Shown piece after piece: positions 1 to 6,243 of a stretch of DNA of 7,840 nucleotides (the stretch's first letter is position 1; every line of letters begins with the position of its first letter). The notes below the pieces were generated by a model. The model searched no databases. It saw only the letters and a list, made by a program, of their open reading frames with translations, and had not been told where the DNA came from. The position numbers and the translations under genes are program-made. This DNA comes from Schleiferiaceae bacterium (GTDB taxonomy: Bacteria > Bacteroidota > Bacteroidia > Flavobacteriales > Schleiferiaceae), in NCBI GenBank assembly GCA_030831045.1, contig JAURMB010000107.1, forward strand, positions 1 to 7,840, in the 5' to 3' direction.

Positions 1-134
1 AGGTACAGTTCATAAATACCCTTGATGCTGTCTTCGAGCCGGCGGAGTCCCAGTTGCGCGTCGCTGAGGTCGGACTGCGCATACGCATAAAGCGCTTGCA
101 TCGTTTTGATGCGGAGGTGGCGGCGGGTAAGCAT
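1..134 (-). CDS. nusB: Transcription antitermination factor NusB, N-terminal fragment
   Basis: Reading leftward from the ATG at 134 to the window edge gives 44 codons starting MLTRRHLRIKTMQALYAYAQ. Bacteroidota NusB proteins characteristically begin MLTRRH-R-K with a following QALYA helix, and this matches. NusB binds boxA RNA together with NusE (ribosomal protein S10) and supports antitermination of rRNA operons. The rest of the gene lies outside the window, so its completeness cannot be judged. It follows the lycopene cyclase stop codon by 27 bases on the same strand. That gap contains a hairpin and a TATTTTTG box that could give the gene its own promoter. No Shine-Dalgarno sequence is visible, as is usual in this phylum. 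The main uncertainty is that only 44 residues are visible. Confidence 0.85.
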   Translation of the reverse strand, partial: MLTRRHLRIKTMQALYAYAQSDLSDAQLGLRRLEDSIKGIYELY

Positions 135-139
135 AGAAC

Positions 140-168
140 GGAATTAGGCTGCAAAAATAGCCTATTCC
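140..168 (-). promoter_or_regulatory. Hairpin with a TATTTTTG -7-like box in its loop, upstream of nusB
   Basis: The arms at 140-150 and 159-168 are complementary over 10 pairs with one bulged base (t144), leaving an 8-base loop. The stem contains the TAG stop of the lycopene cyclase gene (162-164). Read on the minus strand, 159-152 is TATTTTTG, which fits the Bacteroidota -7 consensus TAnnTTTG and sits 17 bases before the nusB ATG. I see no matching -33 TTTG at the right spacing. No U-run follows the stem on either strand, so an intrinsic terminator is unlikely. Either a weak nusB promoter or an RNA hairpin at the gene junction is possible. Confidence 0.4.
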
Positions 169-857
169 GCGCGTTTGGGGAAGCGCGCACGCGACCAATG
201 CACCCCGGCGGTGTACATCAGCATCATGAACATGCCGTACAGCGCGTCTTCGACCGGAATGGTTCCGAGGCGAATGCCCATATTTTCGGCGTTGTTGTAC
301 CACACAATGGGCTCCGGCAAAAACATGCCCGTGAGGATTCCGTTGACCAGGAAGAACGGAAGCAACCCTACGCCCCAACTGCGCAAGAAGGCAGCCGTCC
401 ACCACGGGCGCTTCCACAGCAGCCAGGTACAGCCAAGGGCGAGTCCGCCCGCAGCCGTCAAGGTGTACCAGCGATCTTGGTAGACCAGCGCCAAGGTGGC
501 GCTCGCGGCAGCAATCATTTCTACCACGACAAACGCACTCCGCTTGGATTGCGTCCAAGGAACGAAGAGCTGCAGGACCTCGTAGATAAAAAATGTGGCC
601 CACGGAACCACGATAAAAAACAGCCATTCTTCGAGCGGAAGGCCCCAAAGCGAGGGCCCAACGAGGTAATCAGAATTAAACCCCCAAACGCCCGTTGCCG
701 TTTTTACTACATCCCAGGGTATGAACAGCGCCATCATCAATGCCGTGCCCACCAACAAATGCCGCGTTTGGCCGATGTAGCGAATTCTCGGTTCAAAAGC
801 CCTCGTGAACGGGCCAAGAAACGTGAGCCCCATCAAGAGCAGGTAGAGTCCCTTCAC
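162..857 (-). CDS. Lycopene cyclase, fused CrtYc-CrtYd (carotenoid cyclase) membrane type
   Basis: This 231-residue integral membrane protein is predicted to convert lycopene to beta-carotene in the cytoplasmic membrane. It has two related halves. The first carries FIPWDV (45-50) and PLEEW (74-78). The second carries the equivalent PVED (201-204) after a VNGILTG helix (171-177). The paired P-x-E-E/D motifs and the alternating hydrophobic helices are the hallmark of the CrtYc/CrtYd cyclases. These are separate subunits in many actinobacteria and one chain in Bacteroidota and in the fungal and archaeal relatives. The start is a GTG at 857, giving MKGLYLLL. I prefer it because the family begins with this short hydrophobic segment and because it overlaps the hydroxylase stop by four bases (GTGA), which implies translational coupling. 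The next internal Met (codon 9) would cut into helix 1. No phytoene synthase or desaturase gene is in the window, so lycopene must come from genes elsewhere. Confidence 0.88.
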   Translation of the reverse strand: MKGLYLLLMGLTFLGPFTRAFEPRIRYIGQTRHLLVGTALMMALFIPWDVVKTATGVWGFNSDYLVGPSLWGLPLEEWLFFIVVPWATFFIYEVLQLFVPWTQSKRSAFVVVEMIAAASATLALVYQDRWYTLTAAGGLALGCTWLLWKRPWWTAAFLRSWGVGLLPFFLVNGILTGMFLPEPIVWYNNAENMGIRLGTIPVEDALYGMFMMLMYTAGVHWSRARFPKRAE

Positions 858-1324
858 GAGCGCCGTTCAAGCTTCATTTTGCGGGCCTCGTCGCGCACCA
901 TGCTCCAGGGTACCCAAAGTAGACCAAAGTGCGCTGATCCCTCTTTGCCCAAGGTTTTGTGGTGCCACTTGTGCTTGAGGCGCACTGCCCTAAAGTAGGC
1001 GTTGTCGGTATGCACCCACCAGCGAAAGCGCTGGTGGATAAAGATTTCGTGTACCGCGAAGTAGGTGAATCCGTATGCGGCGATGCCAAAGCCAAAGGCC
1101 GTTGACTCGGGTACGCCCCACATCATTCCGAGCATGATGCACAGCCACGAGGGAATGGCAAAAATCAAGAAAAAAGCGTCGTTTTTTTCAAAAAACCCGG
1201 GTTCTTTGGTGTGGTGGTCGGCGTGAAGCATCCAGAGCGGGCCGTGCATCAGGTAGCGGTGCGCTGCCCAAGCCGCCCCTTCCATCAGGACGTACGCCAG
1301 CAGAAACATAGCGATCGCAGTCAT
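854..1324 (-). CDS. crtZ: Beta-carotene hydroxylase, CrtZ type (fatty acid hydroxylase superfamily)
   Basis: This 156-residue membrane di-iron oxygenase is predicted to add 3- and 3'-hydroxyl groups to the beta-ionone rings of beta-carotene, giving beta-cryptoxanthin and zeaxanthin. The metal-binding histidine motifs are all visible: HRYLMH (22-27), HADHH (34-38), HEIFIH (92-97) and HKWHH (118-122). Hydrophobic membrane segments lie at about 2-20 and 50-90. The FEKNDAFF segment (45-52) is typical of Bacteroidota CrtZ, and the length is normal for the family. The ATG at 1324 lies one base after the stop of the preceding exported-protein gene, and the TGA at 854-856 overlaps the GTG start of the lycopene cyclase gene. 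The pair therefore forms a small pigment cassette inside a longer operon. Carotenoid substrate is inferred from the motifs and from the adjacent cyclase; sterol desaturase relatives share the histidine pattern. Confidence 0.9.
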   Translation of the reverse strand: MTAIAMFLLAYVLMEGAAWAAHRYLMHGPLWMLHADHHTKEPGFFEKNDAFFLIFAIPSWLCIMLGMMWGVPESTAFGFGIAAYGFTYFAVHEIFIHQRFRWWVHTDNAYFRAVRLKHKWHHKTLGKEGSAHFGLLWVPWSMVRDEARKMKLERRS

Positions 1325-1325
1325 G

Positions 1326-2459
1326 CTAGGGTAACGCAGGAAGTTTAATGGGGTTCACGCCAACTTTGGGGTCGTAGCGGTAGAGCTCGACCGCGGTGTT
1401 CGTTTGGCCGCCGTTGGGCTCGACCTTCCACGCGTAGCTGCGGCGCGGACCGGTGAAGGAACCGGGTTCGTTGGCCAGCAGCATAAGGGCCGTGTCGTAA
1501 CCAAGCCACGCCCAGCGCGAGCGCGATTCGCCCAATGCGGCCGAAAGGTGGGCGTCGACGGTTTCGTAGCCCGCAAACTCCAAGCGGTCGGTCTGCACCC
1601 AGACGATGGGCTGGCGCAGCAGCAAAAACGCATCAAGCGAAGGGCTGTTAACCGTGGTACTTACCGTCCACAGTTCCGTTTGGCTGGCCGGACGCTGGCG
1701 AAGACCCTGAAGAATGCGCGCAGCACTCAAGACTTTGTCGTCGAGCAGTACAAACCGCGTGGCAATCAGGTCGTCGCGGCCAACGCGCTCGGCCAGGTTT
1801 GCTGTGGGGCGTCCGTCCCAGCTCTGAATTTTGCTGGTATCTCCACCGTTCGCGGCAAATCCTTGGTAAAACGCCCGACGCTGCAGTACGCTGTTCTTGT
1901 CGCCCAAATCAAAAATTACGGTGCGCGACTGCGGTCGGGCCTTGGTATCGCGTGCGGCCAGTCGACCCAGGGCTTCTGACTCGGTATAGCGCGGAGGGGC
2001 CGCGGCGATGAGCTGCGGTAGGCCAGCAACCGCCAAATCTCGGGATACGGGGTTCACCACGTAGGTGGTCGACGCCGCAAACTTGGCGAGGGCCTCAGAG
2101 TCCTGACCGCGAAAAGGCCCCACAACGTAGCGGACCTTGCGCTCTTCGAGAAGCTCCATAAACGCTTGCGGGCTGTAGTTCTGTGCGGCACCCCCGAGCT
2201 GGCGGTCCACGACCGAACCGCTGGCTTCGTCGTAGTCATAAACGTCGAGCACTACCGTTCCCGAAATCGAGGCTGAATCCAGGGCCGCCTTGAACCCCGA
2301 ATAAAACTCAAGGGCCATGCGCTGCCCCACCTTGCCAACCGCGGTGTCTGCTTGAACCTGAAACGGAAGAACCACAGCCCAACGCTCGGCACTTTGGGCG
2401 TGCAATCCCCACGGGATCAGTACGGTGGCGGACCAAACCGCAAGCTGCTTTATTCCCAT
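1326..2459 (-). CDS. Exported protein with predicted periplasmic-binding-protein (type 1) fold
   Basis: This 377-residue protein has no function I can assign. It begins with a short Lys-containing leader and a hydrophobic stretch, then GLHAQS (18-23), a plausible signal peptidase I site near residues 21-22. There is no lipobox cysteine. The mature part opens with WAVVLPF (27-33), followed by [11 protein letters not shown] (52-62), VVLDVYDYD (69-77) and YVVGPF (111-116). That order resembles the first lobe of branched-chain amino acid receptor-like binding proteins (LivK/ANF-receptor fold). The second lobe would begin near [10 protein letters not shown] (179-188). I recall that many Bacteroidota encode, beside guaA, a LysM-domain protein whose C-terminal half has this fold; here no LysM repeat is present. 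The ATG at 2459 lies inside the last codons of guaA (10-base overlap), and the signal peptide supports it. No transporter genes are adjacent, so a transport role is not supported. The fold assignment is inference. Confidence 0.7.
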   Translation of the reverse strand: MGIKQLAVWSATVLIPWGLHAQSAERWAVVLPFQVQADTAVGKVGQRMALEFYSGFKAALDSASISGTVVLDVYDYDEASGSVVDRQLGGAAQNYSPQAFMELLEERKVRYVVGPFRGQDSEALAKFAASTTYVVNPVSRDLAVAGLPQLIAAAPPRYTESEALGRLAARDTKARPQSRTVIFDLGDKNSVLQRRAFYQGFAANGGDTSKIQSWDGRPTANLAERVGRDDLIATRFVLLDDKVLSAARILQGLRQRPASQTELWTVSTTVNSPSLDAFLLLRQPIVWVQTDRLEFAGYETVDAHLSAALGESRSRWAWLGYDTALMLLANEPGSFTGPRRSYAWKVEPNGGQTNTAVELYRYDPKVGVNPIKLPALP

Positions 2460-3982
2460 TCGATGGTTGCCGGTGGTTTGGAACTGATGTCGTAGACGAC
2501 GCGGTTCACTCCCCGCACTTGGTTAATAATGGCATTCGAAGTTCGTGCCAAAAATTCGTAGGGAAGGTGAACCCAGTCCGCCGTCATTCCGTCGGTCGAT
2601 TGCACGGCGCGCAGGGCAACAACTTGCTCGTAGCTGCGCTCGTCGCCCATTACCCCCACGGACTTGACGGGGAGCAAGATGGCTCCGGCCTGCCACACGG
2701 AATCGTACAGGCCCGCGTCGCGGAGTCCCTGAATGAACAGGTGGTCAACTTCCTGCAAAATGGCTACTTTTTCGGCGGTCACTTCACCCAGAATGCGAAT
2801 GGCGAGGCCGGGACCCGGGAAGGGATGGCGCCCCAACAGTTCAGGTTTTAGGCCCATTGCAGCCCCGACGCGGCGCACCTCGTCTTTAAACAGGCTGCGC
2901 AGCGGTTCCACAATCTGAAGCTTCATAAAGTCGGGCAGGCCACCGACGTTGTGGTGCGACTTGATCGTCACGCTGGGACCGTTAACGCTCACCGATTCAA
3001 TGACGTCGGGGTAAATCGTTCCCTGACCAAGAAATTCAACACCCTGAATGCGGTGGGCCTCGCGATCAAACACCTCGATAAAGGTGCGCCCAATGGCCTT
3101 GCGCTTGGCCTCGGGATCTTCGTGTCCGGCGAGGGCGGCATAAAACTCGGCACTGGCATCAACGCCCACGACGTTGAGACCGAGGTGTTCGTACTGCTTC
3201 AGTACGCCGTCAAATTCGTTTTTGCGGAGCAGGCCGTTGTTGACAAAAATGCAGTGAAGCCGGTCGCCGATGGCCTTGTCGAGCAGCACCGCAGCCACCG
3301 TGGAGTCCACCCCCCCACTCAATCCAAGCACCACTTTTCCCGAACCGATTTGCTGCTTAAGGGCCGCTACCGTGTCGTCGATGAAGCTCGCCGGCGTCCA
3401 GGTTGGGGCGCAACCGGCAATGCCGTAAATGAAGTTGCGCAGGAGCTGTGCGCCGTGTTCCGAGTGGACTACTTCGGGGTGAAACTGAATGGCATAGGTC
3501 TCCTCGCCCGCAAATCGGTAGGCCGCGACGGGAATGCTGTCGGTGGTTGCCTCGATGACCGCGTTGGCGGGAAGTTCGACGATGCTGTCGCCGTGGCTCA
3601 TCCACACGGTGCTTCCGTGCGGAATTCCCGCGAGCAACCGAGATTCTTCAGCACCGGGGTTGAGGTGCGCACGGCCGTACTCGCGGTGCGTGCTCCGAGC
3701 AACTTTACCGCCGCGCGTGTGGGCCATGAACTGGGCACCGTAGCAAACTCCAAGCACAGGGACCTGGCCATAAAAGCCGCTGAGGTCGGGGTTAGGGGCC
3801 CCCTCTTCGAGCGTGGAATAAGGAGATCCGCTGAGAATTACCGCCTTAAAATTGGACTTCCAATCCTCGGGAATGTGGTGAAACGGATGGATTTCGCAGT
3901 ACACATTGAGTTCGCGCACGCGACGGGCAATAAGCTGGGTATACTGCGAACCAAAGTCGAGGATTAGGATAGCGTCGGTCAT
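2450..3982 (-). CDS. guaA: GMP synthase (glutamine-hydrolysing)
   Basis: This enzyme converts XMP, ATP and glutamine to GMP in the cytoplasm, the last step of guanine nucleotide synthesis. At 510 residues it is full length. The N-terminal class I glutamine amidotransferase domain (about 4-190) has the nucleophile elbow GVCYG with Cys80 and the partners His168 and Glu170 in FHPE. The ATP-pyrophosphatase domain follows, with the P-loop SGGVDST at 222-228. The C-terminal dimerisation domain holds [13 protein letters not shown] and ends in the family-typical PPATIEWE. The ATG at 3982, giving [14 protein letters not shown], is the natural start because the catalytic fold begins at once. It follows the bshC stop by 24 bases, and a TACTTTTG box lies just before the ATG, so it may be transcribed separately from the genes upstream. 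Its TAA stop is overlapped by the start of the exported-protein gene. Confidence 0.98.
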   Translation of the reverse strand: MTDAILILDFGSQYTQLIARRVRELNVYCEIHPFHHIPEDWKSNFKAVILSGSPYSTLEEGAPNPDLSGFYGQVPVLGVCYGAQFMAHTRGGKVARSTHREYGRAHLNPGAEESRLLAGIPHGSTVWMSHGDSIVELPANAVIEATTDSIPVAAYRFAGEETYAIQFHPEVVHSEHGAQLLRNFIYGIAGCAPTWTPASFIDDTVAALKQQIGSGKVVLGLSGGVDSTVAAVLLDKAIGDRLHCIFVNNGLLRKNEFDGVLKQYEHLGLNVVGVDASAEFYAALAGHEDPEAKRKAIGRTFIEVFDREAHRIQGVEFLGQGTIYPDVIESVSVNGPSVTIKSHHNVGGLPDFMKLQIVEPLRSLFKDEVRRVGAAMGLKPELLGRHPFPGPGLAIRILGEVTAEKVAILQEVDHLFIQGLRDAGLYDSVWQAGAILLPVKSVGVMGDERSYEQVVALRAVQSTDGMTADWVHLPYEFLARTSNAIINQVRGVNRVVYDISSKPPATIEWE

Positions 3983-3987
3983 GGGTA

Positions 3988-3995
3988 CAAAAGTA
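3988..3995 (-). promoter_or_regulatory. Bacteroidota -7 promoter-like box TACTTTTG before guaA
   Basis: Read on the minus strand, 3995-3988 is TACTTTTG, an exact fit to the TAnnTTTG -7 consensus of Bacteroidota sigma factor promoters. It ends only five bases before the guaA ATG, so a transcript starting at the usual distance would have almost no leader. A TTTA around 4014-4017 at roughly 16 bases upstream is a poor -33 candidate. The box is embedded in GTAC-TTTT-GTAC, a small inverted repeat. The preceding bases CG give CGTACTTTTG, nearly the same as the two boxes at 7725-7751. Confidence 0.45.
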
Positions 3996-4006
3996 CGGCG
4001 ACCCGT

Positions 4007-5599
4007 TCAGCTAAACTCCCACCATCCGGGGGCATCCCAATGCGGCGATTCGCGGTACGCGCGCAGGTAGTCTTGGACGGTATCGGGTCCGCCGTGCTCC
4101 ACGAGGTCAAAGTGGGTCCAAATGCGTTCCTGCAGCATTCCGGCGGGCATTAGTGCGGAACTTAGCTGCGCTAAACGGTGTAGCTGCACCGCCTCGCGGT
4201 GGCCGAGTTCGCGACGAAGGCGTTCGCGCATGCGACCCTCTTCGCGGGACACGCGCTGAATCCATGCCTCAACGGAGCGCTCCAAGCCCGGCTGTGCATA
4301 GGTTTGGCGGACCAAGGGCTCCAAGGCATCGGTTACTGGGCGCGCGAGCGTGTCGGGCGCTCCGAACCACGCCATCATTTGGGTGCGCACGGCGGTTGGG
4401 TTCCACGGTCCGCACCATGTTGGCAGATCCGGTTGATGTTCAGCGATTAAGCTTTGCAATCCGTGGCGAGCTTTAAGGGCCGTTGCCGGCCACCATGCTC
4501 CACTGTGGCGGAGCCGCCACACGCCATGCGGCATTCCGGTGCGCGCAAAGTAGGGCGCCAATTGGTAGGCATAGGCCAACTCTCCGGCCCCGCCCGTGTA
4601 GGCGGCGTTGGGTAAAATCCACTCTTGGTAGACGGGGCGCAGCAAGGCGTTGGGGCTCACCTGATCGGGATGCTGGCGAGCCCATTCGGCCACGTCGGCG
4701 TCGGTGCCCAGCGGTGTTCCGTCGGAACGGTTCCACGTGCCGTCATTCCCGCGGTCCAACCGGTACCGGCGCTGTGCGGAATCCAGGGCAAACAGCGCAG
4801 AAGGACGAAAGGGCACTGGAGGCGTTGCGCCACCCCAGGGCTCCGAAGCCAGCTCCCGCGTGGAATGCAGGGTTTGGTTGCGAATTTCGTCCTCCCAAAG
4901 CTCGGCCGCCGACGCCTTCAACCGCGCGTCTGAAGCATCCAGCACGAGCACTCCGGGGTGCAACTCGCCGATCAACCGTCGGGTGGCGTCGGCGAGGGTC
5001 TCTGACGCGCGGTATCCGGCCTCGCTGCGCTCGGCCGCCGCGCGAACCGCCTCGGGAAGTGCTTCCTGCCCGCGCCACCCCTGGATTGCTCGGGCGGCAC
5101 GCTCGGCGGGCACGGCACCGCTGCGCAGCGGCTCCGCCGGCTGCGCCCAGGCCCCTACGGAGCGTCCGCGCCAGAAAACGCGGCGAATTTCATCAAGGTC
5201 GTGGTCCTCGGTCGCCATCCAAAACACGGGAACCGTTGGGACCCCCTGATTTGTCCAGTGTTCCGCCAAAGCCTGGGTCTCGGCAATTTTCGCATGCACG
5301 TACAGGGGGCCAACTGCCGTAACGAGCTGGTGGCCTGCCGTAACCGTTACCGTATCGGGTTGGGCCAAGCGCTCGAGCAGTGCCAAATGCTCCTCGCTGG
5401 GGTGCGGGCCGCACTGCACGCGCAGAACGTCGACCAGAAGTGCTCGACGCTGCGGCGAAAACTGCTCGGCACGGCGGCGCATGGCTTCGGCCGACAACGC
5501 CTGCGTCATCGGAGCGAGGTCCAAGCCTCGGGCTTTCAGGGCGACCAAAGCCTCCCCGATTCCGCAGGAGCTCAATGCTGCTATCCGAACGCCGTTCAT
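4007..5599 (-). CDS. bshC: Putative bacillithiol cysteine-adding enzyme BshC
   Basis: BshC is the last enzyme of bacillithiol synthesis, adding cysteine to GlcN-malate to make the low-molecular-weight thiol used in redox buffering and metal and electrophile detoxification. The 530-residue length matches the family (about 540). Diagnostic segments are TAGHQ (87-91), GPLY (97-100) and PVFWMATEDHDLDEI (124-138), the last being the strongest signature of the nucleotide-binding-like core. A charged, probably coiled-coil stretch near the C-terminus (REEGRMRERLRRELGHRE) leads to MLQERIW, also typical. The ATG at 5599 overlaps the TGA of the DUF4294 gene by four bases, consistent with coupled translation. 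The bshA and bshB steps are not in the window. The protein is richer in Arg and Ala than low-GC relatives, in line with the local base composition. The product class is secure; the in vivo cysteine-adding role is established in Firmicutes and is inferred here. Confidence 0.93.
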   Translation of the reverse strand: MNGVRIAALSSCGIGEALVALKARGLDLAPMTQALSAEAMRRRAEQFSPQRRALLVDVLRVQCGPHPSEEHLALLERLAQPDTVTVTAGHQLVTAVGPLYVHAKIAETQALAEHWTNQGVPTVPVFWMATEDHDLDEIRRVFWRGRSVGAWAQPAEPLRSGAVPAERAARAIQGWRGQEALPEAVRAAAERSEAGYRASETLADATRRLIGELHPGVLVLDASDARLKASAAELWEDEIRNQTLHSTRELASEPWGGATPPVPFRPSALFALDSAQRRYRLDRGNDGTWNRSDGTPLGTDADVAEWARQHPDQVSPNALLRPVYQEWILPNAAYTGGAGELAYAYQLAPYFARTGMPHGVWRLRHSGAWWPATALKARHGLQSLIAEHQPDLPTWCGPWNPTAVRTQMMAWFGAPDTLARPVTDALEPLVRQTYAQPGLERSVEAWIQRVSREEGRMRERLRRELGHREAVQLHRLAQLSSALMPAGMLQERIWTHFDLVEHGGPDTVQDYLRAYRESPHWDAPGWWEFS

Positions 5600-6243
5600 C
5601 GGCGTGGTTTAAAGGTTCCGTTAACGTCCATCGGTACGCGCTCCTTGAGGTCGCCCAATGCAAACGCCCGCCTTAGAATTTTTTCAATCAGCGCGTCTTC
5701 TTGGTTTTCGCTGGGCTCGTACTCCTTGCGGATGTTGATGTCGTACCACGAACCGGTCACGCTCCACCCTACCGCGGTAAACCAGTTGCGGTACTCGCGA
5801 ATCAGCTGAAAAACGGTTTGGTTCGTTTCTCGGTACACCAGCTTGCACAAAATTTGGCCTTCGGAACGGGTGAGTTTGCGGAGTTCCGCTTCAAAACGCT
5901 GTTCCAGAAAATCCTGGTACTGCTTGGTGTACTTAGCGCGCTTGCGGGCCGACTTTTCTTTGGCCAGCCGCATGTTCAAGGAGTCCAAACGCTCGCCGGC
6001 CGCCTTGGCGTAGGGGTACACCTTCATGACCCGACGGCGCAGCAGCAGGTAGCGCTTGCGGGCCTCAACGTCGGTAAACGTTGGCTTATCGACCACGAGG
6101 ATTTCGTCGAGGAACACCCACGGAATGGTGTCGCCTTCAATGACCGAGCCTTGCCCATTTTGGCCGTTGTAGGTCGTTGGCACTTCTTGAGCGCCCAGCG
6201 ACAGCGCACCGCAAAACAGGATGAGTCCGAGCAACCGCCTCAT
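5596..6243 (-). CDS. DUF4294 family exported protein of unknown function
   Basis: This is a 215-residue protein starting MRRLLGLILFCGALSLGAQE, a clear signal peptide with probable cleavage near GAQ. It is therefore predicted to act in the periplasm or at the envelope. The mature part contains GDTIPWVFLDEI, then RRRVMKVYPYAKAAGERL, a Lys/Arg-rich helical segment, LTRSEGQILCKLVYRET, and RNWFTAVGWSVTGSWYDIN. These are the conserved blocks of DUF4294, a family I know only from Bacteroidota. No catalytic residues are established. I choose the ATG at 6243 because it places the signal peptide at the N-terminus and overlaps the biotin carboxylase stop by four bases (ATGA). A start at 6330 would add 29 Arg/Pro-rich residues read out of frame inside the upstream gene. 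Its stop overlaps the bshC start, so the three genes look translationally linked. A functional link to bacillithiol is not shown. Confidence 0.85.
   Translation of the reverse strand: MRRLLGLILFCGALSLGAQEVPTTYNGQNGQGSVIEGDTIPWVFLDEILVVDKPTFTDVEARKRYLLLRRRVMKVYPYAKAAGERLDSLNMRLAKEKSARKRAKYTKQYQDFLEQRFEAELRKLTRSEGQILCKLVYRETNQTVFQLIREYRNWFTAVGWSVTGSWYDINIRKEYEPSENQEDALIEKILRRAFALGDLKERVPMDVNGTFKPRR

Noticed and set aside
140..168. Intrinsic transcription terminator after the lycopene cyclase gene
   Set aside because: The stem is followed by GTTCT on the minus strand and GCGCG on the plus strand, with no U-run on either side; the A/T run is in the loop.
54..998. 314-codon plus-strand open frame across nusB, the cyclase and crtZ
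   Set aside because: It runs antisense through three recognisable genes and has a low-complexity, Arg/Gln-rich translation without hydrophobic core or motif.
1326..2459. Solute-binding component of an amino acid ABC transporter
   Set aside because: There is no permease or ATPase gene nearby and no lipoprotein cysteine; only a general resemblance to the fold is visible.
2951..3967. 338-codon open frame on the plus strand opposite guaA
   Set aside because: It lies wholly antisense to a full-length gene with all catalytic motifs. Its translation shows no recognisable domain, and long antisense frames are expected in GC-rich coding DNA.
4483..5322. 279-codon open frame on the plus strand opposite bshC
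   Set aside because: The translation is dominated by Arg, Pro and Ala with no motif, as expected of a shadow of GC-rich codons. The minus strand encodes a complete BshC.
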